Shown: piece by piece, positions 39,832 to 47,744 of the stretch | How the letters are laid out: each line of letters begins with the position of its first letter | Numbering within the stretch: the first letter of the stretch is position 1 | Assembly: GCF_016093545.1 (NCBI RefSeq) | Contig: NZ_JADKYX010000002.1 | Location: 310,001 to 374,000 of the forward strand | Length of the DNA stretch: 64,000 nt | Reading direction: 5' to 3' | From: Massilia rhizosphaerae | GTDB lineage: Bacteria > Pseudomonadota > Gammaproteobacteria > Burkholderiales > Burkholderiaceae_D | Made by a program: the position numbers and the translations under genes | Notes under the pieces: model-generated | What the model was told of the DNA's origin: nothing | Database searches by the model: none | Seen by the model: the letters and a program-made list of their open reading frames with translations, nothing else

Positions 39832-40768
39832 TTCTCACGTTCGCGAGCACGAACTCATTTTCTAAGACTGCTCCAACATCCCACTTCACTAGACACTGTT
39901 TCGTTAGGTGTCTAAGAAACTTATCAGATTTCTCGTGCGTATCAGCACAGTAAGCAATCGCATCAAGACGGCCTTCAAAGTTGAACTTCGCATCGCTGTC
40001 GGCAACAGGATTGTCGGGCCAAGGGACGTGGGGTAACCAAGCACCTCCCAACGAAACCATGCCGACAGAATGCGACCAAGTTGGATCGGCTAACGTTACA
40101 TGATGTGTAAAGCAGTCTCTGTAGTTTTTTGCTCGTGTCCCTGTTTCTTCCCAAAAATTCGCTAGCAGGCCAGCTACCACTACCGGATTCGTCCGGGATC
40201 TATCTGGTGTATTGTTTATCCGCTTGACGAAGGCATTGATTGAGTGTGGCGAATCGTGCGGAACGACTTCCGCGCTGATCAAGAAATCCATGACGGCATC
40301 GTGTGCACTACGAGTAGCCTCAAGAAAACCATCGAGGTGGAAGAATAGGGGCTCAGTAAGTGGTCCAAAATAGCTGGAATTAACAGGGTCTTCCACGCTA
40401 GCCGTTACGGGGGCCGGTTGCATCGCATCGACCATCTCACGTACCGTCTGTCGAGCCGCCTTTAAATGGTATTCCGCGCGACGGTGCTTAAAAAATATTT
40501 TGCCGGACTGAAGCCGCCAACTGTGTCGCTTACGCTTATCCAACTTTTCAGCGATTGCCTCTACTGCGACGCTATCCCATGTCGGGTCTGGAAGAACAAT
40601 CATTGGTGTGGGATGAGTGGAGGTAGAGACTGATACTAAACCATAATCGGCGTCAACGACATGCGATGGTATAGAAACCTTTTCATACCATTTGATCCTT
40701 CTCGTTCCGCCGCTTGACCATCGCCAACAACCTCTCAGCAGTGCCGTACAAAATGTTCGCTTACTCAA
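39821..40768 (-). CDS. Hypothetical protein of the T6SS cargo island (uncertain start)
   Basis: Unrecognised 315-residue soluble protein from AT-richer DNA. The only long-frame start is TTG at 40768, placed against the hcp ribosome-binding region and without its own Shine-Dalgarno; the first ATG in frame comes about 55 codons later, and the first ~25 residues look unlike a native N terminus. The 5' end may have been lost when the hcp operon arrived. A helix with RAKNYRDCFTHH contains an R-x4-H pattern found in HEPN domains, but this is weak evidence. It overlaps the peptidase gene downstream. Confidence 0.55.
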   Translation of the reverse strand: MSKRTFCTALLRGCWRWSSGGTRRIKWYEKVSIPSHVVDADYGLVSVSTSTHPTPMIVLPDPTWDSVAVEAIAEKLDKRKRHSWRLQSGKIFFKHRRAEYHLKAARQTVREMVDAMQPAPVTASVEDPVNSSYFGPLTEPLFFHLDGFLEATRSAHDAVMDFLISAEVVPHDSPHSINAFVKRINNTPDRSRTNPVVVAGLLANFWEETGTRAKNYRDCFTHHVTLADPTWSHSVGMVSLGGAWLPHVPWPDNPVADSDAKFNFEGRLDAIAYCADTHEKSDKFLRHLTKQCLVKWDVGAVLENEFVLANVRIGG

Positions 40769-40786
40769 CTTGTACCGGAGGGGAGC

Positions 40787-41278
40787 ATGGCTACAGACGT
40801 TTACCTGAGCATCGATGGGATCAAGGGCGAGTCAGCCGATTCCGCTCATCAAGGATGGATCGAACTGACTTCCGCCCAATGGGGCGTAACCCAGCCTAGG
40901 AGCGCAACTGCCTCAACGGGAGGCGGTCACACCGCAGAACGCTGTGAGCACCGAACCCTCGCGATCAGCAAACTCGCAGACCTTGCGTCACCAGTTCTGA
41001 TGCAAACCTGCTCGATGGGTAAAACGATCCCGAAGGCCAGACTCGAGTTCATGCGCGCCGACGGAGACGGCGCCCGCGTCAAGTATTACCAAGTCGAGTT
41101 AGAGAACGTCATGATCGCCAACATGGAGCAGATGGTGCACGGCGGAGGCATCTTGCACGACGAAATCGGGCTGCGCTTCTCCAAGATCAAATGGTCCTAC
41201 ACGCAGCAGAAAATCGGGGGAGGCGCGGGCGGATCGACGACGGGAGGTTGGGATTTAGCTTGTAACAAATGCGCCTGA
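40787..41278 (+). CDS. hcp: Type VI secretion system tube protein Hcp
   Basis: 163 residues of the Hcp1 family: start ATDVYLSIDGIKGES, then HTAERCEHRTLAISKLADLASPVLMQTC, the Hcp core SMGKTIPKARLEFMRADGDGARVKYYQVELENV, and an IKWSYTQQKIGGG strand. A short Gly/Thr/Cys tail follows. Hcp hexamers form the T6SS tube and can carry small effectors in the ring lumen. A strong GGAGGGGA sits 3 bases before the ATG. It is followed at 12 bases by a murein-peptidase-like gene, suggesting this Hcp is the carrier. No T6SS structural genes are nearby. Confidence 0.93.
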   Translation: MATDVYLSIDGIKGESADSAHQGWIELTSAQWGVTQPRSATASTGGGHTAERCEHRTLAISKLADLASPVLMQTCSMGKTIPKARLEFMRADGDGARVKYYQVELENVMIANMEQMVHGGGILHDEIGLRFSKIKWSYTQQKIGGGAGGSTTGGWDLACNKCA

Positions 41279-41290
41279 CGGAGGCCGCTC

Positions 41291-41815
41291 ATGCCAACCG
41301 AATGGACAACCGAAGACGACGACAAGTGCCCCGATCCCATCCGTCCCCGGCCGCCTGAGGATTCTCGTGGATTCTTCATGCTTCCACAGGCGCCGATGGA
41401 CTCGGGCTACTATGTATATGGCGAACTCTACAAGAAACCGGCAAAAGGCGCGTACCAATACGCTCATCCGATCATGATGACTGCGATTCTTCGCGTGGCA
41501 TTGGAATGGCAGGCCATCGATAATCGGCGTATTGGCATCGGAGACATCAGCCTTGCGGGCGGCAGAAAAACTCCGGATCATGATTCGCACATGAGCGGAC
41601 TTGAGGTAGATGTGCGGCCGTTACGTAAGGATGGCCTCGAGCTTCCAGTATGCTGGTGGGACGCGGAGTATGACAAGGCGGGGACCGCGAAACTCATCGA
41701 GATGTTCAGGACATTTGCTCCAGTCGCGTTCGTCTTGTTCAACGGCCCCGACATCCCGTTCGTAAGGAAGGCCAAGAATCACGACAATCATTTTCATGTG
41801 AAGCTGCGAGGCTGA
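41291..41815 (+). CDS. MepA/LAS-type murein peptidase, predicted Hcp-delivered T6SS effector 2
   Basis: 174 residues with no signal peptide. After a Pro/acidic N-terminal stretch (~1-35), the domain begins at DSGYYVYG and carries GDISLAGG, DSHMSGLEVDVRPLRKDG (zinc His and Asp in HxxGxxxD) and HDNHFHVKL (HxH). This matches the zinc site of LAS peptidases such as MepA, which cut peptidoglycan peptides. Lack of a secretion signal, placement right after hcp, and an exported small protein right after it fit a T6SS peptidoglycan effector. The exact cut site is not known. Confidence 0.82.
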   Translation: MPTEWTTEDDDKCPDPIRPRPPEDSRGFFMLPQAPMDSGYYVYGELYKKPAKGAYQYAHPIMMTAILRVALEWQAIDNRRIGIGDISLAGGRKTPDHDSHMSGLEVDVRPLRKDGLELPVCWWDAEYDKAGTAKLIEMFRTFAPVAFVLFNGPDIPFVRKAKNHDNHFHVKLRG

Positions 41816-41816
41816 T

Positions 41817-42221
41817 ATGCGTAAAAGAACAACCTTGCTGGTCTTGAGCGCAACGGCGGTCGCGCTCTCGCTTGCCCATGCCGCCGATCCTTCATCTGAT
41901 CCGTACGGGCTCTGGAAACCGCTGCAAGGCGCAATCTACAAAGTCCATTCAGGCATCATCTCAGATCGGACTCCGCCCACGACACGCGACCGTAAGCTGA
42001 CGGTCCTCGTTGACGGCAAAACCGCGAAAGAAATATTCGATTCGATCGGCCCGGACCTACCCGAAACGTGCAGCGGAGAACAAGGAGACAGAACGCGAGA
42101 CAAGAAGGGCATTCATTGCAGTTACACGGCACAAGACAAGGGAACAAAAGATGGCCCCTATCGATGCTGGATCGGCCTCGATTTGCGGACAGGAGACAGC
42201 GTCGGAACCGTGAGTTGCTAG
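41817..42221 (+). CDS. Exported Cys-containing protein, predicted immunity partner 2
   Basis: 134 residues with a signal peptide (cleavage near AHAAD, residue ~22). It shares with the protein at 39038 the DRKLTVLVDGKTAKEIF stretch, a CSYTAQ block and C-terminal LDLRTG..SC. Four cysteines after the signal peptide could form two disulfides in the periplasm. One base separates it from the peptidase stop. The position and export suit an immunity protein that blocks the peptidase at its site of action; this is inferred. Confidence 0.78.
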   Translation: MRKRTTLLVLSATAVALSLAHAADPSSDPYGLWKPLQGAIYKVHSGIISDRTPPTTRDRKLTVLVDGKTAKEIFDSIGPDLPETCSGEQGDRTRDKKGIHCSYTAQDKGTKDGPYRCWIGLDLRTGDSVGTVSC

Positions 42222-42613
42222 CTGCCGGTCCCACCCAACCGCGTCCCGATCCACCAATAATTCCCCTGCCCATCCCGCACCCCGGCCGACCGATCCCCAT
42301 ACGGCAGATCCCTCGGCTCGGCAAGACTGACCGCGCCCGTGTCCAGCGCCCGCGCATACACCTTGTCGACATCCTCGACATACACATGCACCGACGAGGC
42401 CGGCAATTCCGCCCACGGCCGGAACCCCACCATCAGCACCGAGTCGCCGATCCTGACCTCCGCGTGCCGGATCTCGCCTTCCGCATCGACCTGGCGCCGC
42501 AATTCGGTCGCGCCGAACGCGTGGGACAGGAAATCCAGCATCGCGCGCACGTCCTTGACCAGCAAGTAGGGCGACACGGCGGTATAACCATCGGGTTTGT
42601 ATCCGGCATCCAT
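42218..42613 (-). CDS. VOC-family (glyoxalase/PhnB-like) protein
   Basis: 131 residues with the beta-alpha-beta-beta-beta repeats of the vicinal oxygen chelate fold: SPYLLVKDVRAMLDFLSHAFGATE, IRHAEVRIGDSVLMVG, VHVYVEDVDKVYARAL, YGDRSAGVRDGQGNYWWIGT. PhnB-like and YdhR-like members of this group have many functions and often no proven substrate. Its 3' end overlaps the last four bases of the convergent immunity gene, marking the right edge of the accessory island. Confidence 0.85.
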   Translation of the reverse strand: MDAGYKPDGYTAVSPYLLVKDVRAMLDFLSHAFGATELRRQVDAEGEIRHAEVRIGDSVLMVGFRPWAELPASSVHVYVEDVDKVYARALDTGAVSLAEPRDLPYGDRSAGVRDGQGNYWWIGTRLGGTGS

Positions 42614-42822
42614 ATCGTCTCCCCGCGATAAAAGTGATCAGCGAACTGGACAATTCTGTCACAACTGTATCGTCGTGCAATACGACTGTTCATCTTTGAC
42701 ACACCGGCTGACACACCCCGCCCCGCAATACCTGCCACGGACCAGTGGCATGGATATTGCGAATTCCTCCTCGACTGCGCACCGCGCAATCACAACCCCA
42801 TACATCGATCAAGGAGACAACC

Positions 42823-42897
42823 ATGAACTGGACCAAACCAGAATTCATCGACTGGCGTTTTGGCTTTGAAATCACGCTGTACATCGCCAACCGCTGA
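42823..42897 (+). CDS. pqqA: PQQ precursor peptide PqqA
   Basis: A 24-residue peptide (MNWTKPEF...LYIANR) that is the substrate for PQQ synthesis. The conserved Glu and Tyr that are cross-linked by PqqE are in EITLY (E16, Y20). An AAGGAGA at 42811-42817 lies about 5 bases before ATG. It lies 50 bases before pqqB; in many species this ratio of small leader gene to biosynthetic genes is maintained by partial termination in the gap. Confidence 0.96.
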   Translation: MNWTKPEFIDWRFGFEITLYIANR

Positions 42898-42947
42898 CGC
42901 AGGCCCCGCGGCGGCATGCGTCGCCGCGGGTATTACCGGAGCCATCC

Positions 42948-43856
42948 ATGAACATCGTCGTACTAGGCTCGGCGGCCGGCGGCGGCTTCCCGCAGTGGAA
43001 TTGCAACTGCCGCAATTGCGCGGGGCTGCGCAACGGCACCCTGCGCGCCACGGCGCGCACGCAGTCGTCGATCGCGGTGTCGGCCAACGGGACCGACTGG
43101 GTGCTGATCAATGCGTCGCCGGACATCCTCGCGCAGATCCGCGCCACGCCCGCGCTGCAGCCCGCGCGCGCCAGGCGCGATTCCGGGATCGCCGCCGTCA
43201 TGCTGATGGATGCGCAGATCGACCACGTCACGGGCCTGCTGATGCTGCGCGAAGGGCGGCAGTTGCCGCTGTATTGCACGGCGTCCGTCTGGCGCGAACT
43301 GAATGGCCCGCTGCCGCTCGTGCCCGTCCTGTCGCACTACTGCGGCGTGCGCTGGCAGGCGTTGCCGCTCGACGGCGGCATCCAGGTGCCCGGGATCGAT
43401 GGCCTGCGCTTCACGCCGCTCGCGCTGTCGAGCAAGGCGCCGCCGTATTCGGACCATCGCGATCATCCGGAACCCGGCGACAACATCGGCATGCTGATCG
43501 AGGATCTAAACACGGGCAAGTCGGCGTTCTATGCGCCCGGCCTCGGCGCCATCGATCCGCAAGTGGACGCAGCGATGCGCCGGGCGGACTGCGTGCTCGT
43601 CGATGGCACGTTCTGGCGGGCGGATGAAATGATCGAACTCGGTTTGTCCGGCAAGACGGCGGCCGACATGGGGCACCTGCCGCAATCGGGCGACGGCGGC
43701 ATGATCGCCGTCCTCGACGGCGTCGAAGCGCGGCGCAAGGTGCTCATCCACATCAACAACACGAATCCGATCCTGGACGAGGACTCCGAACAGCGCGCCC
43801 TGCTCGCGCGCCACGGCATCGAAGTCGCGTTCGACGGCATGGAGATCACATTATGA
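42948..43856 (+). CDS. pqqB: Pyrroloquinoline quinone biosynthesis protein PqqB
   Basis: 302 residues of metallo-beta-lactamase fold: [21 protein letters not shown] at the N terminus (structural zinc cysteines), [37 protein letters not shown] and HINNTNPIL. PqqB acts as a hydroxylase on the cross-linked Glu-Tyr intermediate. The ATG follows pqqA by 50 bases; its stop overlaps pqqC as ATGA. Confidence 0.96.
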   Translation: MNIVVLGSAAGGGFPQWNCNCRNCAGLRNGTLRATARTQSSIAVSANGTDWVLINASPDILAQIRATPALQPARARRDSGIAAVMLMDAQIDHVTGLLMLREGRQLPLYCTASVWRELNGPLPLVPVLSHYCGVRWQALPLDGGIQVPGIDGLRFTPLALSSKAPPYSDHRDHPEPGDNIGMLIEDLNTGKSAFYAPGLGAIDPQVDAAMRRADCVLVDGTFWRADEMIELGLSGKTAADMGHLPQSGDGGMIAVLDGVEARRKVLIHINNTNPILDEDSEQRALLARHGIEVAFDGMEITL

Positions 43857-44554
43857 CGATCGCAGCAACCGCTTCCGCCTGGACCTGCGGCGAATTCGAA
43901 GCGCAATTGCGCTCACGGGGGGCCGGCTATCACATCCACCATCCGTTCAACGTCAGGATGAACGACGGCCTGCTGCGCCCGGACCAGATCCGCGGCTGGG
44001 TCGCCAACCGGTTCTACTACCAGGTCAACATCCCGCAAAAGGACGCGGCCATCATCGCCAATTGCCCGGACCGCGCCACGCGGCGCCGGTGGGTGCAGCG
44101 CATCCTCGACCATGACGGGTTCGGCGCCAACGAAGGCGGCATCGAGGCGTGGGTGCGGCTCGGCGAAGCGGTCGGGCTCACGCGCGAAGCGCTGTGGTCG
44201 CAACGGCACGTCGTGCCCGGCGTGCGCTTCGCCGTCGACGCGTACGTCAACTTCGCGCGCCGGGCGCCGTGGCAGGAAGCCGTCTGCTCGTCGCTGACGG
44301 AGATGTTCGCCCCCAAGATCCACAAGGACCGGCTGGCCACCTGGCCGACCCATTACACGTGGATCGATCCCGAGGGCTTGCAGTATTTCCGCAGCCGCAT
44401 CTCGCTGGCCGAACGCGACGTCGAACACGGCCTGGAAGTGACGCTCGGCTATTTCACCACGCGTGCCCAGCAGGAGCGCGCGCTCGACATCCTGCAGTTC
44501 AAGCTCGACATCCTGTGGTCCATGCTCGACGCCATCGAGCTCGCAAATCCATGA
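43853..44554 (+). CDS. pqqC: Pyrroloquinoline-quinone synthase PqqC
   Basis: 233 residues, all-helical heme-oxygenase-like fold: [68 protein letters not shown] and [13 protein letters not shown]. It catalyses the last, cofactor-free oxidation and ring closure to PQQ with O2. It overlaps pqqB and pqqD by four bases each. Confidence 0.96.
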   Translation: MTIAATASAWTCGEFEAQLRSRGAGYHIHHPFNVRMNDGLLRPDQIRGWVANRFYYQVNIPQKDAAIIANCPDRATRRRWVQRILDHDGFGANEGGIEAWVRLGEAVGLTREALWSQRHVVPGVRFAVDAYVNFARRAPWQEAVCSSLTEMFAPKIHKDRLATWPTHYTWIDPEGLQYFRSRISLAERDVEHGLEVTLGYFTTRAQQERALDILQFKLDILWSMLDAIELANP

Positions 44555-44829
44555 CGAGGCCGCCCATGCACACGATTCCCGATCAACCCGCCCTGTCGCG
44601 CCTGTTCCGCATGCAGTGGGAAGAGACGCAAGGCCTGTACGTGCTGCTGTACCCGGAAGGGATGGTCAAGCTGAGCCAGAGCGCGGCCGAAATCCTGAAA
44701 CGCTGCGATGGCCGGCGCACCGTGCCCGCCATCGTCGGCGAGCTGGAACAGGCGTTCCAGTGCGGCGGCCTGCGTGACGACGTCGTCGACTTCCTGCGCG
44801 TCGCCGGCGAGCGTGGCTGGATCCTCTGA
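44551..44829 (+). CDS. pqqD: PQQ biosynthesis peptide chaperone PqqD
   Basis: 92 residues of the RRE-type chaperone that presents PqqA to Pqq[41 protein letters not shown], then [12 protein letters not shown]. The ATG at 44551 overlaps the pqqC stop; a second ATG six codons later gives the same domain. Confidence 0.95.
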   Translation: MTRPPMHTIPDQPALSRLFRMQWEETQGLYVLLYPEGMVKLSQSAAEILKRCDGRRTVPAIVGELEQAFQCGGLRDDVVDFLRVAGERGWIL

Positions 44830-44836
44830 GGCCGCC

Positions 44837-45985
44837 ATGAACGCCCCCGCACCGCATCATCCGCAGATCGCCCCACCGCTGTGGCTGCTGGCCGAGCTGA
44901 CTTACCGCTGCCCGCTGCACTGCCCGTTCTGCTACAACCCGGTCGACTATGCCAATGACCGCACCGAACTGTCGACCGAGCAGTGGACCGACGTGATGCG
45001 CCAGGCTCGCCGGCTCGGCGCGGCCCAGCTCGGATTTTCCGGCGGCGAGCCGCTGCTGCGCGACGATCTCGAGGAGCTGGTCGGCGAAGGCCGCCGGCTG
45101 GGGTTTTATACGAACCTGATCACGTCCGGGATCGGCCTGACGGAAGCGCGCCTCGCACGCATGAAAGACCTGGGACTGGACCACATCCAGCTGTCGTTCC
45201 AGGACTCCACGCGCGAGATGAACGATTTCCTGTCGAGCACGAAGACGTTCGACCGCAAGGCGCGCGTCGCCAGGTTGATCAAGCAGTACGACTATCCGAT
45301 GGTGCTGAACGTCGTGCTGCACCGTTTTAACCTCGACCACGTGGAGCGCATCATCGAGATGGCGCTCGAGATGGGCGTCGAGTACCTGGAACTGGCCAAT
45401 ACGCAGTATTACGGCTGGGCGCTCGTCAACCGGGCGCAGTTGATGCCGACGCGTGAACAGGTCGCGCGCGCGGAAGCCGCGGTGAACGCGATCCGCGCGC
45501 GGATCGGCAACCGGATGCGCATCCTGTTCGTCGTGCCCGATTATTTCGAAGAGCGGCCGAAGGCGTGCATGAACGGCTGGGGATCGGTCTTTCTCGGCAT
45601 CGCGCCGGACGGCACGGCACTCCCCTGCCACGCGGCCCGCACGTTGCCGGGCATCGCCTTTCCCAACGTGCGCGATACCAGCGTGCAGGACATCTGGTAT
45701 GCCAGCGATGCGTTCAACCGCTATCGTGGCGATGCCTGGATGAAGGATCCATGCCGCACGTGCGACGACAAAGCGCGGGACGTCGGCGGCTGCCGCTGCC
45801 AGGCCTATGCACTGACGGGCGACGCCGCGAACGCGGACCCCGTGTGCGCGAAGTCGGCGCGGCATGGCGAGTTGCAGACGATCGTCCTGCACGCGCAGCG
45901 CGCGCAGGCGGACACCGTGTGGCAGCCGGCGCAGACGATCGTGTTCCGGTCGGACGCCAATTCGCGCAAGGCCGGCGCCGCGTGA
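44837..45985 (+). CDS. pqqE: PqqA peptide cyclase PqqE (radical SAM)
   Basis: 382 residues. The radical SAM motif CPLHCPFC is near residue 26, followed by GFSGGEPLLRDD. The C-terminal SPASM region has cysteines in ALPCHAART and CRTCDDKARDVGGCRC for the auxiliary clusters. It forms the Glu-Tyr carbon-carbon bond in PqqA. It is the last gene of pqqABCDE; no PQQ-dependent dehydrogenase or pqqF/G protease is in the window. The DUF4214 gene converges 6 bases after the stop. Confidence 0.96.
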   Translation: MNAPAPHHPQIAPPLWLLAELTYRCPLHCPFCYNPVDYANDRTELSTEQWTDVMRQARRLGAAQLGFSGGEPLLRDDLEELVGEGRRLGFYTNLITSGIGLTEARLARMKDLGLDHIQLSFQDSTREMNDFLSSTKTFDRKARVARLIKQYDYPMVLNVVLHRFNLDHVERIIEMALEMGVEYLELANTQYYGWALVNRAQLMPTREQVARAEAAVNAIRARIGNRMRILFVVPDYFEERPKACMNGWGSVFLGIAPDGTALPCHAARTLPGIAFPNVRDTSVQDIWYASDAFNRYRGDAWMKDPCRTCDDKARDVGGCRCQAYALTGDAANADPVCAKSARHGELQTIVLHAQRAQADTVWQPAQTIVFRSDANSRKAGAA

Positions 45986-45990
45986 GCCCC

Positions 45991-47460
45991 TTAGCCGTGC
46001 ACGTAGGGGGTGAACTCGAACCCGTTGCCGATCACGCCGATGAGGCCGGCCTTGTTCTCGGCGCTGTCGCTGATGGAGGCGACTACGTCGGCGGTGCCGG
46101 CCGCTTTGCTGTCGAGCACGCCGGCCCAGAAATCCAGGCCGCCCGCATCCGGCGCGCGGTGCAGGATGTTTTCATAGTATCGGGTGACCAGTTCGCGGTT
46201 CGACGCAACGCCATCGTACGCTTTGTGGTATTCGGCCGAATCGAGGAACCCCTGGGCCACGTTGGCCAGGGTCTGGCCGTGGTCCATCGCATCGATCCAG
46301 AAGCCCAGTCCGCCTGAATCCGGTTCACGGTTGAGTGCGGCCTGGTAGAGGCGGTAGACCTGGCCGCCGTTGCCGTCGATGTCCAGCGCGACGGTGGCGT
46401 CGCTGAACGCGACGCGTTCCACGCCCGTCAGTTGCACGACCGTGCCCGCCTTGTCCGTGACGGTGTACGCGCTGCCGGTCGTGCCGATGCGCTGGATCGT
46501 CGCGTCGGCGTGCGTCATCGACACGTGGACCGTGTCGGTGCCGGCGCCGCCGTCGACGGCATGCGCGTCGCCGAGCAGCGTGATCTGGTCGTTGCCGTCC
46601 CCGGCCATGACGCCCAGTTGTCCGCCGCCGCCCTTGAGCGTGATGCGGTCGTTGCCGGCGCCGGACTGCACCATGACGGCATCGTACAGGTGGGCAGGCA
46701 GGTCGACGGTGATGTCGTCGTCGCCGCCGAACAAACCGGGGGCGCTCAACAACGCTTCATCCAGCCCCTGGTGCGCGTCCACGTCGGCGGACAGGCCCAC
46801 GAATTCCATCTGGCTGCCGTCGAAGTACAGCGCCCGGTATGCGGTCAGGATGCCGTCGACCGCATCCGCGCTGGCGGTATCGATGTGGAAGTTGCCGTCG
46901 ACGTTGCTCATGAGGAGGAACGCGTCGGCGCTCACCCGCACGTTCGAAAACGTGCCGCTCACGTCGCCGGCCGGGGTCAACGTCATGTTGCCATCGAGCG
47001 CAATCGCGACGTTGCCGAATACCGGGTCATAGCCGGGACTGCCGGCGAGCAGCTTGGTCGCGACGCTCAAGCCAGTCAACCGATGGCCTTGCGCGGAAGC
47101 CGTCGCGGAGAGGGTGTCGCCCGTGAGCGTGTAATCGAAATTGAACGTGCCGGTGCCGGACAAGAGAATCGCACCGTACTGGTCGAACGTGTAACCGGTG
47201 GCGGTGGCGTGGCCGCTGGTGGCGAGCGGATCGTCGCGCACGACGTTCGTGTAGATTTCCACCGCGCCGCTCGTGTAGTGGACGTACAGCGCCGCACCGT
47301 TCAGCGCCCAACTGACGGGCTGACCGGGATCGGGCAGATTGCCGGGCGAGGCAGTCTTCAGCAGCCCGCCCAGCGAGGTGTTGAATGCGGCGTTCTGTTG
47401 TTCCAGCGTGTGTTGCTGGTCGACGACGGCTTGGGACAATTTGATCGTGGCATTGGCCAT
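45991..47460 (-). CDS. DUF4214-domain exoprotein with RTX-like repeats
   Basis: 489 residues with no N-terminal signal peptide. The N-terminal ~50 residues are Gln/Asn rich. Residues ~265-330 contain Gly-Asp repeats (QSGAGNDRITLKGGGG, MAGDGNDQITLLG, GGAGTDTV) like RTX calcium-binding motifs. Two DUF4214 units close the protein (LYQAALNREPDSGGLGFWID and YYENILHRAPDAGGLDFWAG). Such proteins are usually exported by type I secretion and are common in Massilia and relatives; DUF4214 is found in surface-layer-like and adhesive proteins. No transporter gene is adjacent. Confidence 0.85.
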   Translation of the reverse strand: MANATIKLSQAVVDQQHTLEQQNAAFNTSLGGLLKTASPGNLPDPGQPVSWALNGAALYVHYTSGAVEIYTNVVRDDPLATSGHATATGYTFDQYGAILLSGTGTFNFDYTLTGDTLSATASAQGHRLTGLSVATKLLAGSPGYDPVFGNVAIALDGNMTLTPAGDVSGTFSNVRVSADAFLLMSNVDGNFHIDTASADAVDGILTAYRALYFDGSQMEFVGLSADVDAHQGLDEALLSAPGLFGGDDDITVDLPAHLYDAVMVQSGAGNDRITLKGGGGQLGVMAGDGNDQITLLGDAHAVDGGAGTDTVHVSMTHADATIQRIGTTGSAYTVTDKAGTVVQLTGVERVAFSDATVALDIDGNGGQVYRLYQAALNREPDSGGLGFWIDAMDHGQTLANVAQGFLDSAEYHKAYDGVASNRELVTRYYENILHRAPDAGGLDFWAGVLDSKAAGTADVVASISDSAENKAGLIGVIGNGFEFTPYVHG

Positions 47461-47543
47461 TGGCTCATCCTTGTTGGCGGTGGCGGCCTTCGATTGTAAT
47501 GAGATTAACCGCCCAAAAAGTCACGAAAAATATCTTCTTATTA

Positions 47544-47565
47544 ATCAAGTGTTTATCGACTTGAT
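47544..47565. repeat. Small inverted repeat in the gap before the chemoreceptor gene
   Basis: ATCAAGT (47544-47550), 8-base spacer, ACTTGAT (47559-47565), inside AT-rich DNA between the DUF4214 gene and the chemoreceptor gene. It could be a regulator site for either divergent gene. I see no clear sigma-28 promoter. Confidence 0.45.
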
Positions 47566-47744
47566 AAGGAACATCGCGTTTCTTCGCCGGAGTGTTGGGA
47601 AAACGCCCCACCGCGCATCGGCATATGGATCAGTGCTTCAGATTATTGCCGTACATCAATTAGCATTGACCTTACGGACCCAGCCGCGCATCCGCATTCG
47701 CACGCGGCTTTTCCGGCTCTCTCCCTCGTTCAGGAGGACTTATT

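Noticed and set aside
39000..42230. Prophage or integrative element boundaries around the T6SS island
   Set aside because: No integrase, tRNA target or flanking direct repeat could be found; only base composition and gene content suggest transfer.
42650..42700. Short inverted repeat GTCGT/ACGAC before pqqA as an operator
   Set aside because: Arms of five bases are common by chance in this GC-rich DNA and are not near a recognisable promoter.
47461..47744. Sigma-28 flagellar promoter before the chemoreceptor gene
   Set aside because: A GCCG hexamer is present but no TAAA at the right distance, so the match is not better than chance.
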